The notes below the pieces were generated by a model that was given only the letters and a program-made list of their open reading frames with translations, did no database searches and was not told the origin of the DNA. From assembly GCF_000478825.2 (NCBI RefSeq), contig NZ_CP007542.1, positions 744,001 through 808,000 of the forward strand: DNA of 64,000 nt, written 5' to 3'. The stretch is from Synechocystis sp. PCC 6714. GTDB lineage: Bacteria > Cyanobacteriota > Cyanobacteriia > Cyanobacteriales > Microcystaceae. Of this stretch, positions 28,534 to 36,765 are shown piece after piece. Position numbers and translations under genes: made by a program. Numbering within the stretch: the first letter of the stretch is position 1; every line of letters begins with the position of its first letter.

Positions 28534-28590
28534 AATATTGCCAATCTCCGTTGCCGAATTTGCTGGGCGATCGCCCTTGGTTGAGGTCCA

Positions 28591-29619
28591 TTAGCCCAGC
28601 AGAGGCCTCCACCAGGCTTCATTGTCCAAATACCATTGCACTGTCTGCTTTAACCCCTGTTCCACGGTCACTTTGGGCTCCCAGCCTAATTCCTGTTTAA
28701 TTTTGCTGGCATCAATGGCATAACGGCGATCATGCCCTGGGCGATCGGTTACATAGGTGATTAATTTTTCGGCCGGCTGCACAGGCAAATGGGGCACTAA
28801 TTCATTCATTAATTGACATAAAAGTTTAACTAATTCAATATTTTTGACTTCATTATTGCCGCCAATGTTGTAGGTTTCCCCTGGTAAAGCTTGGTTCAAA
28901 ACCAAGTCCAGAGCTTGACAGTGATCTGTGACATAGAGCCAATCCCGTACGTTCTCGCCGTCGCCGTACACTGGTAAGTTTTTCCCCTGTAAAATATGCA
29001 GACACATCAGAGGAATTAACTTTTCAGGGAATTGATAGGGGCCGTAATTGTTGGAACAATTGGTAATTAAAGTAGGCAGACCATAGGTGTGAAAATAGGC
29101 CCGCACCAAATGATCACTGCCAGCTTTGGAAGCGGAATAGGGACTATTGGGGGCGTAGGAAGTTGTTTCTCGAAAACCCGGTTCATCGGGGGCTAAACTA
29201 CCGTAAACTTCATCGGTGGAAACATGGAGAAAACGAAACTGGGCTGGTCTTCCCTGCCTCTGCCAATGTTCTCGAAAAGCTTCTAATAGGGTGAAAGTGC
29301 CCACCACATTGGTTTGCACAAAGGTCCCAGGGCCAAGGATGGAACGATCAACATGGGATTCCGCCGCAAAATGGGCGATGGTTTCAATCTTTTCTTCCTT
29401 CAACAATTTATCCAACAAATGGCGATCGCCAATATCCCCCTGAACAAAACGGAAATTAGCTAATTTTTCCAAAGGGGCCAGGGTTGCTCGGTTACCAGCA
29501 TAGGTAAGGGCGTCTAAAACAACAATGGGGCGATGGTCATAGGCTTGAACGCAATGGTAAACAAAATTAGCACCAATAAAACCGGCCCCACCGGTAATCA
29601 GAACGGGAGTGTTGGCCAT
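28591..29619 (-). CDS. rfbB: dTDP-glucose 4,6-dehydratase
   Basis: A 342-residue extended SDR. It has the Rossmann loop GGAGFIGANF (about 9-18), HFAAESHVDRSI, HVSTDEVYGSL and the catalytic YSASKAGSDH. The conserved NCSNNYGPYQFPEKLIPLM identifies RmlB/RfbB rather than a generic epimerase. It makes dTDP-4-keto-6-deoxyglucose for rhamnose and other deoxysugars of surface glycans. It is transcribed with moxR and dnaB upstream on the same strand, 27 bases after moxR. Confidence 0.95.
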   Translation of the reverse strand: MANTPVLITGGAGFIGANFVYHCVQAYDHRPIVVLDALTYAGNRATLAPLEKLANFRFVQGDIGDRHLLDKLLKEEKIETIAHFAAESHVDRSILGPGTFVQTNVVGTFTLLEAFREHWQRQGRPAQFRFLHVSTDEVYGSLAPDEPGFRETTSYAPNSPYSASKAGSDHLVRAYFHTYGLPTLITNCSNNYGPYQFPEKLIPLMCLHILQGKNLPVYGDGENVRDWLYVTDHCQALDLVLNQALPGETYNIGGNNEVKNIELVKLLCQLMNELVPHLPVQPAEKLITYVTDRPGHDRRYAIDASKIKQELGWEPKVTVEQGLKQTVQWYLDNEAWWRPLLG

Positions 29620-29646
29620 AGGAAAGAACGATTAAAAACGCTTAAA

Positions 29647-30558
29647 TCAAATGGGGACGCTGTCCAAAAGTCTTTGCAAAATTGCCTTGGGATCTTTGCC
29701 GCTCGCAGGAATTAAACGGTGGGCCAAAACATGGGGAGCAACAAATTTCACATCATCATCAATGGCATAATCCCGTTCTTCCAAAAAGGCAAAAGCTTGG
29801 GTCGCCCGTTGCAGAGCTGTAGTACCCCGCGGACTAACCCCCAAAGTAACATCCTCATCAGTCCGGGATGCCCGCACCAATCGCAAAAGATACTGTTGCA
29901 AGTCTTCCGTCAATTTCACCTGCCGCACCGCTTTTTGTAATGCCTCCACTTCTTCCAGGGAAATGCAGGATTCCAAATCCCCCACGGCGATCGCCTCTGG
30001 ATTTTGTTGCCGCTGGAGCATTTTTAGTTCTTCTGCTTCCGAGGGGTAACCCAAACTCAGGGAAAGGGCAAAACGATCCAACTGGGCTTCCGGTAGGGGA
30101 AAAGTGCCCTGGTACTCAATGGGATTTTGTGTGGCAATGACAAAGAAGGGATGGGGCACCAATCGGGTCTCACCATCAACTGTTACCTGCCTTTCCTCCA
30201 TTACCTCCAACAAAGCGGCCTGGGTGCGGGGGGTAGCCCGGTTAATTTCATCGGCTAGCAGAATATTTGCAAACGCTGGGCCAGGCAAAAATTCAAACTC
30301 ACGACTACTGGGGTTCCAAATGTTAGTGCCAGTAATATCGGTCGGCAATAAATCGGGGGTGCACTGTACCCGTTGAAACTTGCCATTAATGGACCGGGCC
30401 AGGGACTTGGCCAGGAGGGTTTTGCCCACACCGGGTACATCTTCCAACAGAGCATGGCCCCCGCTCAGTAGGGCCACTAGCACCAAACGAATGGCCTCAT
30501 CCTTGCCCACAATGGTTTGACTAAGATTTTGGGTCAGGACGGAAATCTGTTCTCGCAT
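29647..30558 (-). CDS. MoxR-type AAA+ ATPase
   Basis: A 303-residue MoxR ATPase from the ATG at 30558. Walker A is GVGKTLLAKS. Walker B and the following segment are LLADEINRATPRTQAALLEV, then MEERQVTVDG. Sensor-1 is FFVIATQNP. MoxR proteins act as chaperones maturing partner complexes, usually with a vWA-domain protein encoded next door; no such partner is visible in this window. The position next to rfbB and dnaB matches 6803 slr0835. Confidence 0.92.
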   Translation of the reverse strand: MREQISVLTQNLSQTIVGKDEAIRLVLVALLSGGHALLEDVPGVGKTLLAKSLARSINGKFQRVQCTPDLLPTDITGTNIWNPSSREFEFLPGPAFANILLADEINRATPRTQAALLEVMEERQVTVDGETRLVPHPFFVIATQNPIEYQGTFPLPEAQLDRFALSLSLGYPSEAEELKMLQRQQNPEAIAVGDLESCISLEEVEALQKAVRQVKLTEDLQQYLLRLVRASRTDEDVTLGVSPRGTTALQRATQAFAFLEERDYAIDDDVKFVAPHVLAHRLIPASGKDPKAILQRLLDSVPI

Positions 30559-30753
30559 AGGGGAAGTATCGCGCCGAGGGCTAAGGTGGTTTGGATAACA
30601 AATCAACAGCTTTCACTGTACCTTACCCGATGTGCCCAAGGTAACTGTGTATTTGCAGAGTCCACTGGTTTAGTATTGACGGGCAAAAGGTTGAAAAAAT
30701 TCCTTGACAGTCAACTAAACAGCAACTTTATGGACAAAATTTACTTTTTTAAT

Positions 30754-33700
30754 CTAGTAGTCATTAGTTCGTTGTAGGTTTAAAAACTGGGTAAATTCCG
30801 GTTTAAAAAGCAATTTAACTACGCCCGTAGGTCCATTTCTATGTTTAACAATTAACAGTTCTGCTACCCCTGGATCCGGCGTGTCAGGATTATAATATTC
30901 ATCTCGATAAATCATCATAATCAAATCTGCATCTTGCTCAATGCTGTTATGAACGATGATGTCATTCGCAACAAAATTATGTAGACTTGGCACAGTTAAA
31001 TCAAAAACTTCTTCGATTCCAGCTTCGGTGACAGAGGTAATGGTATCCCAATAAATATCACTCTGAGACAATTTGTTTACCTCAGCTAATTCTATTTTAT
31101 TACTTGTATATTGAATTGCATGGCGAGGCAAAGTACAGCCATCACCAATCAAGTGCCCCAGTAGTCCCAGTTCCTCATCACTCATTAACTGTAAAGCATG
31201 ACTTTCTAGTTTACGGGGCAGGGCAATATACTCCTGTAAAGATAACTCATCTAATCTCTTCCAACCATCAATAGTTAAAAATTTATGATTTGCCGTTGCT
31301 TTAATAGTTCTACCTAGCCGAGTTTTCAAAATGTAAACCAGCTTTTTTCCAGTGCAAAATACACGACTAACTTTAGCTGATTCTAGTTTCATTGTCTGTT
31401 CATTAATTGCCCATACTTCAAAATCTTTTTGATCTACTAGATCTCTAATAGAGGCTCTTTTACTTGTAACTAAGTTAACTAAACTATCTCCACTAATACA
31501 ACCACTTTCTCTCAAATCTGACATCATTGGTCGCTTATTAGTTCTCGATTCCACCGCTCGACTCAGCTGAGATAACGCAATTACCGGCGCATTAATTTCC
31601 CTAGCTAAACCTTTGAGGGAACGGGTAATTTTTGATAACTCCTGCACCCGATTATCACTGCCGCCCTCCATTAGTTGTAAATAATCAATTAAAACCATGC
31701 CCAAGGGACCTTTTTGCTCACTTTGCAGACGTCGAACTTGGGAACGCATTTGGGTCACGGAAATACTTGCCGTATCATCAATGTAGATAGGCAAACTAGA
31801 AAGGGTGCCCATGGCTGCCGTTAAAGGCTCAAATTCTGCTTGGCTAAAATGCCCCGTCCGCAGACGATTACTATCAATTAAAGATTCACTGGCCAAAAGT
31901 CTTAATGCTAACTGTTCCTTAGACATTTCTAGGCTAAAAATAGCCACTGGCAAATTTTGATTTTTGGCAATATTTGCGGCAATTCCTAAGCCAAAAGCTG
32001 TATTATGCACACAGATATCATTGGCAATGAAGTTATGGGTTTCTGGCACTGTCAAATCATAGACTTGTTTTAAGCCAACGGATTCAATGGAAACAATTTC
32101 ATCCCAATAAATATCACTAGTCGCCAATTGCTGAAAGGGAACATTTGCCAAGGAGTTTGATAGCTTTAGTAAGCGAGCTCTTGTCAAAGCTCTTTTGCCT
32201 ACATGAAGATTACTGCAATTAATAATGCCGGAACGCTTAGCTAAAGAAGACCAAGATTCATTTTCTTTAGATAATTTTAATTGTTCCCAAAGCTCGATAG
32301 GAATAAGATCACAGTTAGTCTGATAGTTTCTATTGATTAGTAAAGATTGAATAGCGATAAGTTGCTCTTCCTTACCAAAAATGCCAATTTGCTCAATAAA
32401 ATTTTTAATTGAATAAGCATCAGTAATATCCAATTGCCAAGCATTTCTTAATTGATCATTATATTTAACTGCTTTTCTTTTGAGTTTTGCAATAATACTA
32501 AATCTCAAAAGAAGATGCTGAACTTGTCGAGCTAATTTTTCACTGACACTGCAATAACCTAGCTGAATTTGCTGACTTTTAAGAATGCTAGCCCAACCGT
32601 CCGTGGCAAACAAGCGATTTAGAAAGAGAGCCAGTAAAGATTTCTCCAATTGAAAAACTAGATCAGGAATAGTTTTGGTATGGGCGGTTTTACCATCTAC
32701 CCCCAGTTCTTCTAGCCAAATTTTTATACTACTAGCTCCATTTTTTATCAGTTCCGTTTCCTGGGCTTCTGGAGGCAACAATAGACTGGGCTCAACTCCT
32801 AAAGCCTGGCAAAGTAATTTGAACTTATTTTTCTCTGGAAAACAATAACCTTTTTTCCAATTATCAATGCTGGCAATGCTGACTTTTACTTTACTAGCTA
32901 ATTCTTTGGTTTTTAAAGATCTAGTTTTAATTATGTTATTAAGATTCTCACTAAAAATTTCTCTTTTCCGAGCGATTACTTTTACATTCTTAGAAATTCT
33001 TAAGGTCGGAGTGCGGGTGTTGTTAGAAGTTTCAACAGTAAGTTTAATACCTGGAAAATCCCTAGTTGCCTCCTCAAAATCTGCCCTAATTCTAGGGTTA
33101 ATATTAGTAAATCGAGGACAGGATCCGGTAACATCTCCATCACCAATCAAATATGCCAATAATTTGACCTTACCAGAATTTAAAATTTTGTTGCCAAAAC
33201 AAGGTATGTGACGGGGCACAGCAATTTTATCCCCTACTTTTAAATTGGCAAGGGTCTGCCAACCCATTATTGTGAGATAGGGATGGGTCAATGTAGTTTC
33301 CAGAGAACGCCCCAATCTTGTGGTGACACGAAAAACTGGTTTAATGCCATCGTCAATGAAGTCTGAAGGCTTGGTCCAATCGAGTTTCCAATCTTGGTTA
33401 AGGGTTAATAACTCTGCTTTCTTTTGCTTATAAATTTCGGCGATTGTACAAATACGTCCATTTGCTAAAACAATTTCTGCATTGGCCGCACAGCACTTAC
33501 CCATTGATGGCCGACCAGCCAAGATAATTAAATCTGCCCGCTGTAATCCCCCTGTCATCGCATCGAGGTCATAGAACTGAGTTTCTACCCCTGGACTGGA
33601 AAGTTTTTCGTGTAATTTATCTAGTTCAATGAAAGTGTTAACTAAGGTTTCCGATAGGGGGACTAGTCCTGCCTGGGGACGGGATTGGGTCAAGCGAAAG

Positions 33701-34134
33701 ATTTTCTGTTCCGATTCGTCAAAAATTACTTCTAATTCTTTGCTGGTTTCATAACCTAAATCAACGATGTCATACCCCGCTGCAATCAATTGGCGGCGCA
33801 AATATTTATCCATTACTAGGACAGCAAAACGGTCAATGTTCGCCGCTGAAATGGTGCGATCTAACAATTGGGTTAATTTGATCATGCCCCCGATCGCCTC
33901 GAAATGATGGTGATCTTGGAGCCAACTGCTGACGGACATCAAATCTGTGGGCTGACTTTGGCCATGGAGACTGAGCATGGCCTCATAGATCAAACGATGG
34001 GCTTTGACGTAAAAAGCGTCCACCACTAAGAGGTCAATGATGCGACCTATGGCCTCTGGATCGAGGAGAATACCCCCCAGGATGCACTCTTCAGCTTCAA
34101 TGTTTTGGGGCGGTAGGGCGGGGTTAGCAACCAT
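30754..34134 (-). CDS. dnaB: Replicative DNA helicase DnaB precursor with two inteins
   Basis: An 1126-residue precursor. Extein 1 (residues 1-213) contains the DnaB N-terminal helical domain and ends in GRPSMGK. Intein 1 (498 residues) interrupts the P-loop. Extein 2 starts TAFGLGIAAN and includes the DnaB core VALRLL-type helix, LIDYLQLM (Walker B) and the SDLRESG segment. Intein 2 (185 residues) follows. Extein 3 starts SIEQDADLIMMIYRDEYY and ends near RTNDY. Removing both inteins restores GRPSMGKTAFGLG and RESGSIEQDADL and gives a 443-residue helicase, the same size as spliced 6803 DnaB (872 minus 429). It unwinds DNA at the replication fork as a hexamer. Confidence 0.96.
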   Translation of the reverse strand: MVANPALPPQNIEAEECILGGILLDPEAIGRIIDLLVVDAFYVKAHRLIYEAMLSLHGQSQPTDLMSVSSWLQDHHHFEAIGGMIKLTQLLDRTISAANIDRFAVLVMDKYLRRQLIAAGYDIVDLGYETSKELEVIFDESEQKIFRLTQSRPQAGLVPLSETLVNTFIELDKLHEKLSSPGVETQFYDLDAMTGGLQRADLIILAGRPSMGKCCAANAEIVLANGRICTIAEIYKQKKAELLTLNQDWKLDWTKPSDFIDDGIKPVFRVTTRLGRSLETTLTHPYLTIMGWQTLANLKVGDKIAVPRHIPCFGNKILNSGKVKLLAYLIGDGDVTGSCPRFTNINPRIRADFEEATRDFPGIKLTVETSNNTRTPTLRISKNVKVIARKREIFSENLNNIIKTRSLKTKELASKVKVSIASIDNWKKGYCFPEKNKFKLLCQALGVEPSLLLPPEAQETELIKNGASSIKIWLEELGVDGKTAHTKTIPDLVFQLEKSLLALFLNRLFATDGWASILKSQQIQLGYCSVSEKLARQVQHLLLRFSIIAKLKRKAVKYNDQLRNAWQLDITDAYSIKNFIEQIGIFGKEEQLIAIQSLLINRNYQTNCDLIPIELWEQLKLSKENESWSSLAKRSGIINCSNLHVGKRALTRARLLKLSNSLANVPFQQLATSDIYWDEIVSIESVGLKQVYDLTVPETHNFIANDICVHNTAFGLGIAANIAKNQNLPVAIFSLEMSKEQLALRLLASESLIDSNRLRTGHFSQAEFEPLTAAMGTLSSLPIYIDDTASISVTQMRSQVRRLQSEQKGPLGMVLIDYLQLMEGGSDNRVQELSKITRSLKGLAREINAPVIALSQLSRAVESRTNKRPMMSDLRESGCISGDSLVNLVTSKRASIRDLVDQKDFEVWAINEQTMKLESAKVSRVFCTGKKLVYILKTRLGRTIKATANHKFLTIDGWKRLDELSLQEYIALPRKLESHALQLMSDEELGLLGHLIGDGCTLPRHAIQYTSNKIELAEVNKLSQSDIYWDTITSVTEAGIEEVFDLTVPSLHNFVANDIIVHNSIEQDADLIMMIYRDEYYNPDTPDPGVAELLIVKHRNGPTGVVKLLFKPEFTQFLNLQRTNDY
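30946..31500 (-). other. DnaB intein 2, natural mini-intein with endonuclease remnant
   Basis: 185 residues inserted after RESG and before SIEQDAD, the site of the well-known Synechocystis 6803 DnaB intein. Ends are CISGDSLVNL and NFVANDIIVHN, with +1 Ser. Block B is TIKATANHKF. Where the 6803 intein (429 residues) has a full endonuclease, this copy keeps only about 30 residues around the first LAGLIDADG motif (LGLLGHLIGDG, 111-121) and joins directly to the C-terminal splicing domain (LSQSDIYWD). It should be splicing-competent but unable to home. Confidence 0.93.
32002..33495 (-). other. DnaB intein 1 (P-loop site), full-length with homing endonuclease
   Basis: 498 residues inserted between Lys and Thr of the Walker A motif. 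Splicing residues are present: Cys1 (CCAANAEIVLANG), block B TLTHPYLT (69-76), C-terminal block F/G ending NFIANDICVHN, and +1 Thr in the extein. The endonuclease has two LAGLIDADG-type motifs: LLAYLIGDG (112-120) and LFATDGWAS-type (295-303). Between them is a helix-turn-helix resembling phage repressors (SLKTKELASKVKVSIASIDN, 193-212). The DNA is visibly more AT-rich than the flanking extein. It probably still splices and homes; both are predictions. Confidence 0.93.
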
Positions 34135-34186
34135 TAAGTTGGAATGATTCGAGACAGTCTAATTCTCAGCTAATGGAGAAAATATT

Positions 34187-34528
34187 TTAAGCGGTGTAGG
34201 AAGAAACCATGGCGGGCTGTCGCTCTGGAGTCCCGTATCGGTTGGCATAGAAGGCTAGAATTTCCTCGATTATCTGGCGATCGCCGGGGGCAAAATCATC
34301 ATTAAAGCTTAATTCGATCCCTCCGACCTGACTGTTGTAATAGTCAAACTCAGTAAAAGTGGGGGCGAAGAGGGTGGCTGTTACTCCGGCAATCTGTTGC
34401 ACGTGGGCTGCTATTTCTCGGTAAACGGCGAGGGGCAGTTGAGGAAAACAAATAATTTCGCTATGCAAGGCAGTGGTGACCAACAAAAACTTCTCATATG
34501 CCCATGATATAGCGAATACCCCGCCCAT
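34187..34528 (-). CDS. Conserved hypothetical, 113 residues
   Basis: A small soluble protein with hydrophobic-core strands (SEIICFPQLPLAVYREIAAH) and an acidic segment (IELSFNDDFAPGDRQIIEEI). No motif or family is recognised; it has no membrane span or signal. It lies upstream of dnaB on the same strand (53 bases) and downstream of the PspA-like gene (24 bases), so it may be co-transcribed with both. Confidence 0.65.
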   Translation of the reverse strand: MGGVFAISWAYEKFLLVTTALHSEIICFPQLPLAVYREIAAHVQQIAGVTATLFAPTFTEFDYYNSQVGGIELSFNDDFAPGDRQIIEEILAFYANRYGTPERQPAMVSSYTA

Positions 34529-34551
34529 GATGCTTTGGGGCTATAAAGCCT

Positions 34552-35163
34552 TTAATCGTAGGATGCACTGCGGTTTTGCTCAAACTTTTTTTCGAGCGGT
34601 GAAGAACTGAGTAATTCTCGCTCAGCCTCTAATTCCAGGATTTTGGTCTCAATTCTTGCAAACAAACTGCTGGCACTGGCGTTGTTAAAATTGCCGGTAA
34701 TCTCTTCGATTTTTTGGGCGGCGATCGCCGATTTCAGGCGGGCTAAGTAAAGACTCTTTTGACTTTTGAGTTCCAGATATTTGCGCTCCAACTTTTGTAG
34801 GTCCCCCCGCACCCGTTCAATGATGGCCCGTTGTTCTGTGAGGGATTCTCCCAGAGCTTCCGTATGACTTTGGTAGGAACGCTTCTGGGTTAACGCTTCC
34901 CTTGCCAATTGTTCATTACCTCCATCCAAAGCTGCCTGGGCCTTTTCGTACCACCGTTGGGTAATCAGTTTCTGGGCTTCCCTCTGACGTTCCGTGCTTT
35001 TAAACGTGGCAATGGCTTGGGCCAAGGCTCGTCGTAACTCAATTAACTCCAGCTCCATTTCCCCCAATAAACGTTCAAGCAGTTCCTCTGGGGCTTCCTG
35101 TTGCCGTTGCCAATGGCTCAACTGGGACTTCAACGCCCGTCCAACCCGATTTAAAAGTTCCAT
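34552..35163 (-). CDS. PspA/IM30 (ESCRT-III-like) family protein
   Basis: A 203-residue almost wholly helical protein starting MELLNRVGRALKSQLS, the amphipathic membrane-binding helix of PspA/Vipp1 relatives, followed by a long charged coiled coil (EAQKLITQRWYEKAQAALDG, then NEQLAREALTQKRSYQ, the conserved hairpin turn region). It lacks the Vipp1-specific C-terminal extension. Such proteins form rods or rings that remodel or protect membranes. It follows the proline-rich membrane protein gene by 17 bases, suggesting a two-gene membrane unit. Confidence 0.85.
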   Translation of the reverse strand: MELLNRVGRALKSQLSHWQRQQEAPEELLERLLGEMELELIELRRALAQAIATFKSTERQREAQKLITQRWYEKAQAALDGGNEQLAREALTQKRSYQSHTEALGESLTEQRAIIERVRGDLQKLERKYLELKSQKSLYLARLKSAIAAQKIEEITGNFNNASASSLFARIETKILELEAERELLSSSPLEKKFEQNRSASYD

Positions 35164-35180
35164 AGCAAAGGGGTCAAACC

Positions 35181-36227
35181 CTAGTAGGGTGCTTGGTTAA
35201 GGCTTTCTAGTTCTTGCACTAGCTGTTGAGTGGCCGGGCTTGTGCCAGCATCAGCGGTACTTCCCCCCTGATTATAAATTCTGGTTAACTGTTGGCGGGT
35301 TTTCTGATTAAAAGATTGACCTTCACCACCACCAGTGGCGGGTCCTGGGGCAGTTGCGTTGGGCAACTGTTGGTAGATTTGCGATTGCACATCGCCACCG
35401 GCCGGAGTTGCAGAACCGGAAACATTAGCATTTTGGGTGGCGTAATTAGCCTGGGCCACCGGGGGTGGGGGGGCAATGGCACTGCCCATACCGGCACTAA
35501 TGGGCGGAGGAGGGGGAGGAGGAAGAGGAGGAGTCGGGGCTTGACGAATGGGTTGAATAGCAATGGTGGGCAATGGTGAGCCTGACTGACTAGGCCGGGG
35601 GGAGATAATAGGGCCGGAGCCGGCTGCTACATAACGGGGATCATTCAAATAGGGGCTATAACCGGCCATGGGCACTGGCTGGGCTGGGGGGATCATTGCC
35701 GGAGGTGAAGAAACAGAAGGATTTTGATGGGCGATCGCCTGGGGGGAACGGGGAATAGATTGTTCCGGCTCCCGCACCACCACTACCTCACTGAGCTTTT
35801 GTAAGTTAAGGCGAGGGGAAACTTCCGCCACTGGAGGCAAGCTGGGGGGAATGGGGGGTAAACCGTCAAAGTTAGCCACTGTCATCGCTGGCCCCGGCAC
35901 CCTCGCGGTCAAACCGTAGATGGTCAATAGGCCATTGGCCGCCACCAACATCAGCAGTCCCACCAAACTCCAGGGGGTGAACAGGCGGGCGAAAAGTTCC
36001 TCTGTGGAAGTGGGGGATTCTTTACTCTGGGGAACTGGGCGATCAATGAAGCTGAAGGCAAAACTCTCCGTTGCCTCTAGGGGAGAATCCAAAGCCGCCA
36101 AGCTTGACTCCCCCGGTTCATAGGTTACCCCAGGGTTAGTTTCCTCCTCGGCCATCAATTCTGCCTGAATGCAGTCGGACTCGTTGGAAATAGAGGAAGA
36201 TTTATCAACGGCGGAGTAGTCGGTCAT
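35181..36227 (-). CDS. Proline-rich single-pass membrane protein
   Basis: 348 residues from the ATG at 36227; a TTG at 36266 would add 13. An acidic cytoplasmic head (about 1-85) precedes one membrane helix (SLVGLLMLVAANGLLTIYGL). A long Pro/Gln/Ser-rich periplasmic region includes a run of prolines (PPLPPPPPPPPISAG). The C-terminus, TRIYNQGGSTADAG to LVQELESLNQAPY, is short and polar. No family is recognised. It is immediately upstream of the PspA-like gene, so it could be a membrane partner or scaffold; that is inference. Confidence 0.7.
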   Translation of the reverse strand: MTDYSAVDKSSSISNESDCIQAELMAEEETNPGVTYEPGESSLAALDSPLEATESFAFSFIDRPVPQSKESPTSTEELFARLFTPWSLVGLLMLVAANGLLTIYGLTARVPGPAMTVANFDGLPPIPPSLPPVAEVSPRLNLQKLSEVVVVREPEQSIPRSPQAIAHQNPSVSSPPAMIPPAQPVPMAGYSPYLNDPRYVAAGSGPIISPRPSQSGSPLPTIAIQPIRQAPTPPLPPPPPPPISAGMGSAIAPPPPVAQANYATQNANVSGSATPAGGDVQSQIYQQLPNATAPGPATGGGEGQSFNQKTRQQLTRIYNQGGSTADAGTSPATQQLVQELESLNQAPY

Positions 36228-36765
36228 GGCAGGGGCACCAATCAACGGCGGTTTATTCGGGGCCAAGTAAGCTTAGGCAAACCGATGGATGTAAAGCAGC
36301 ATTTCTGGAGGTGGGAGTCTGAGCGACATTCTAGCCCAGGCATGGTCCTAATTGACATCCCCACCAAAGACCCAGTTTGCATCAAGGGGGTTCCTACAAC
36401 GAAACCTCCTAACCCCAATAACTCTCAAAACTCTCCGCATCATGCATAGGCAGATTGCTATCTCAAAAGTGGTGAGTTTCCATCATTATGCGTCTGAAGT
36501 GTTACAGGACAGGAATGGTAAAATTGGAGTAGAACATGGCCCGGTAAAGGAATTTTTCCAGTCCCTCACCAGCCATAACCATTCTCACAAATCCTGTGAA
36601 TCGAGCTGAACAAGTGTCTGAGTTTCCCCTTCTACTGATGGGCCCATGATCTTTGTTTTTTAATCAGTTTGTTCCTTTGATTTAACTGGAGAGCAGTCCT
36701 TTTTGCCTTGGGGCAGCCGATTTTTGCTGCTCAAAAATTCTTCATTAGATTTGGGCTTTGAGTCT
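36228..36765. other. Divergent intergenic region, 538 bp, no gene recognised
   Basis: This lies between the divergent starts of the proline-rich protein gene and the histidine kinase gene. It must hold both promoters, but I could not fix boxes with confidence. One plus-strand frame (36352-36609) is open for 85 codons, but its product is Ser/His-rich with no domain, signal or ribosome site, so I do not call it a gene. No repeat or tRNA was seen. Confidence 0.6.

Noticed and set aside
36352-36609. An 85-codon plus-strand frame in the gap before the histidine kinase
   Set aside because: No ribosome site, no domain, low-complexity Ser/His composition; more likely a chance frame in a promoter region.
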